This document shows, one piece after another, positions 41,812 through 42,293 of a DNA stretch of 42,293 nt. Made by a program: the position numbers and the translations under genes. A model generated the notes under the pieces. That model had not been told where the DNA came from. It did no database searches and was given only the letters and a program-made list of their open reading frames with translations. Source of the stretch: JBBARC01 sp040400005 (lineage in GTDB: Bacteria; Pseudomonadota; Alphaproteobacteria; Acetobacterales; Acetobacteraceae); the NCBI GenBank assembly GCA_040400005.1, contig JBBARC010000030.1, forward strand, positions 1-42,293, written 5' to 3'. Each line of letters opens with the position of its first letter. Within the stretch, counting starts at the first letter, position 1.

Positions 41812-41833
41812 TTACCAGGGTGGCGCTTGCGCC
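41784..41833. repeat. Two tandem copies of a 25-bp unit across the stop codon of the right-edge gene
   Basis: Copies at 41784-41808 and 41809-41833 agree at 23 of 25 positions. The TAA stop (41812-41814) and last codons (QAPPW) of the minus-strand gene lie in the right copy. The left copy repeats the same 3' end outside the gene. Its 16-mer GGGTGGCGCTTGCGAT (41793-41808) occurs identically in the response-regulator minisatellite (21512-21527). Confidence 0.85.
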
Positions 41834-42293
41834 GGGGCGGCCGGGTAGGTTTTTGCCCGCACGGCTGCGTGGGGTTTGATGCCCAAATCTTCGGCGGTGA
41901 GGTATACTGTTGGGGCAAATCCGGCCTTGGTTTGGCGGGCGTTGCTTGGGTTTTGCGGCGGCGGGGGATTGGGGGCGTCGGGCAGGGATTGCTGCACAGT
42001 TGTTTCGATCGCCGCGCACATGGGTTCAATTAGTGCGTGATTTTGCCAGGCGGTATCTAGCATTTGCAGCATATCGTGGCCGCGGTCGGCGGCCAAGGTG
42101 TAGCCGATGCTGGTGCGCATTTGGGTGATGGCGCTGGCCAGATCTTCGGGCAGGGATTGGGCTTCGCGCAGCAGCAACGCGTGGGTATCGGTGACGTGGC
42201 CCCAGGGGGTGCGGGTGGCGGCCAAATAGGCTTGGCGCCGTTTTTGGCCGACATTTTCGCATTGGTTGGGGATTTCGCCGATGGTTTTTATAA
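41812..42293 (-). CDS. Unknown protein, N-terminus beyond the window
   Basis: The frame is open from the right edge to TAA at 41812-41814, giving about 160 C-terminal residues. I do not recognise the family. The visible part is mostly helical and soluble-looking: ENVGQKRRQAYLAATRTPWG, then LREAQSLPEDLASAITQMRTSIGYTLAADRGHDMLQMLDTAWQNHALIEPMCAAIETTVQ, then a Pro-rich linker (DAPNPPPPQNP) and the tail TVYLTAEDLGIKPHAAVRAKTYPAAPAQAPPW. Reading continues without a break through 42226-42293, so no start inside the window is needed. The extreme C-terminus is duplicated at DNA level by the 25-bp tandem repeat. Confidence 0.6.
   Translation of the reverse strand, partial: IKTIGEIPNQCENVGQKRRQAYLAATRTPWGHVTDTHALLLREAQSLPEDLASAITQMRTSIGYTLAADRGHDMLQMLDTAWQNHALIEPMCAAIETTVQQSLPDAPNPPPPQNPSNARQTKAGFAPTVYLTAEDLGIKPHAAVRAKTYPAAPAQAPPW

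Overview
The window is high-GC chromosomal DNA from an alphaproteobacterium, most likely Rhodospirillales/Acetobacteraceae. Three things point there: the order topA-dprA-plsY-pyrC'-pyrB, the block gltX | comEC | lexA, and the AT-rich 'AAAAGTCTTTT + TTCTTTTCTTCAGAAAAGAA' intergenic repeat, which I associate with that family from memory. No rRNA, tRNA, CRISPR array, transposase or phage gene is visible.

Layout. 1-5 kb: a SulP anion transporter without a STAS domain, a truncated ompW joined tail to tail with a DUF4336-like gene, then a galE-methyltransferase pair. 5-9.7 kb: a 1380-residue SNF2-family helicase and a small unknown gene. 9.7-16.6 kb: a storage-lipid island, with a wax ester synthase/DGAT gene upstream of a CYP102 (P450 BM3-type) fatty acid hydroxylase, both divergent from a phasin gene, then a DUF445 membrane protein. 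16.9-20.8 kb: RNase R followed by an S41 C-terminal processing peptidase. 21-24 kb: a single-domain response regulator and a PAS-PAS hybrid histidine kinase with receiver and HPt domains. 24.2-31 kb: topA, dprA, plsY, pyrC' and pyrB on the minus strand, the last four overlapping head to tail. 31-38.4 kb: two overlapping pairs of paralogous polytopic membrane proteins (GT-C-like) downstream of gltX. 38.5-42.3 kb: comEC, convergent with lexA at zero spacing, then an unknown gene running off the right edge.

How the genes work together. The housekeeping part covers DNA topology, DNA uptake (comEC, dprA), SOS control (lexA), phospholipid and pyrimidine synthesis, and tRNA charging. The accessory part is lipid storage and modification (WS/DGAT, CYP102, phasin), a phosphorelay, and envelope glycan functions (galE, methyltransferase, GT-C-like quartet).

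The most unusual material lies between and at the ends of genes. Seven copies of an AT-rich hairpin repeat occur at five places, mostly as terminators at 3' ends. A second, GC-rich repeat forms a 269-bp inverted pair between two convergent genes, and its internal stems carry compensatory substitutions. Several repeats supply or abut the stop codon of the neighbouring gene, and tandem minisatellites cover the stop codons of two other genes. I did not see one clearly new multi-gene system. The best candidates for new biology are the WS/DGAT-CYP102 operon with its palindromic operator, the GT-C-like quartet, and the stop-codon-associated repeats.
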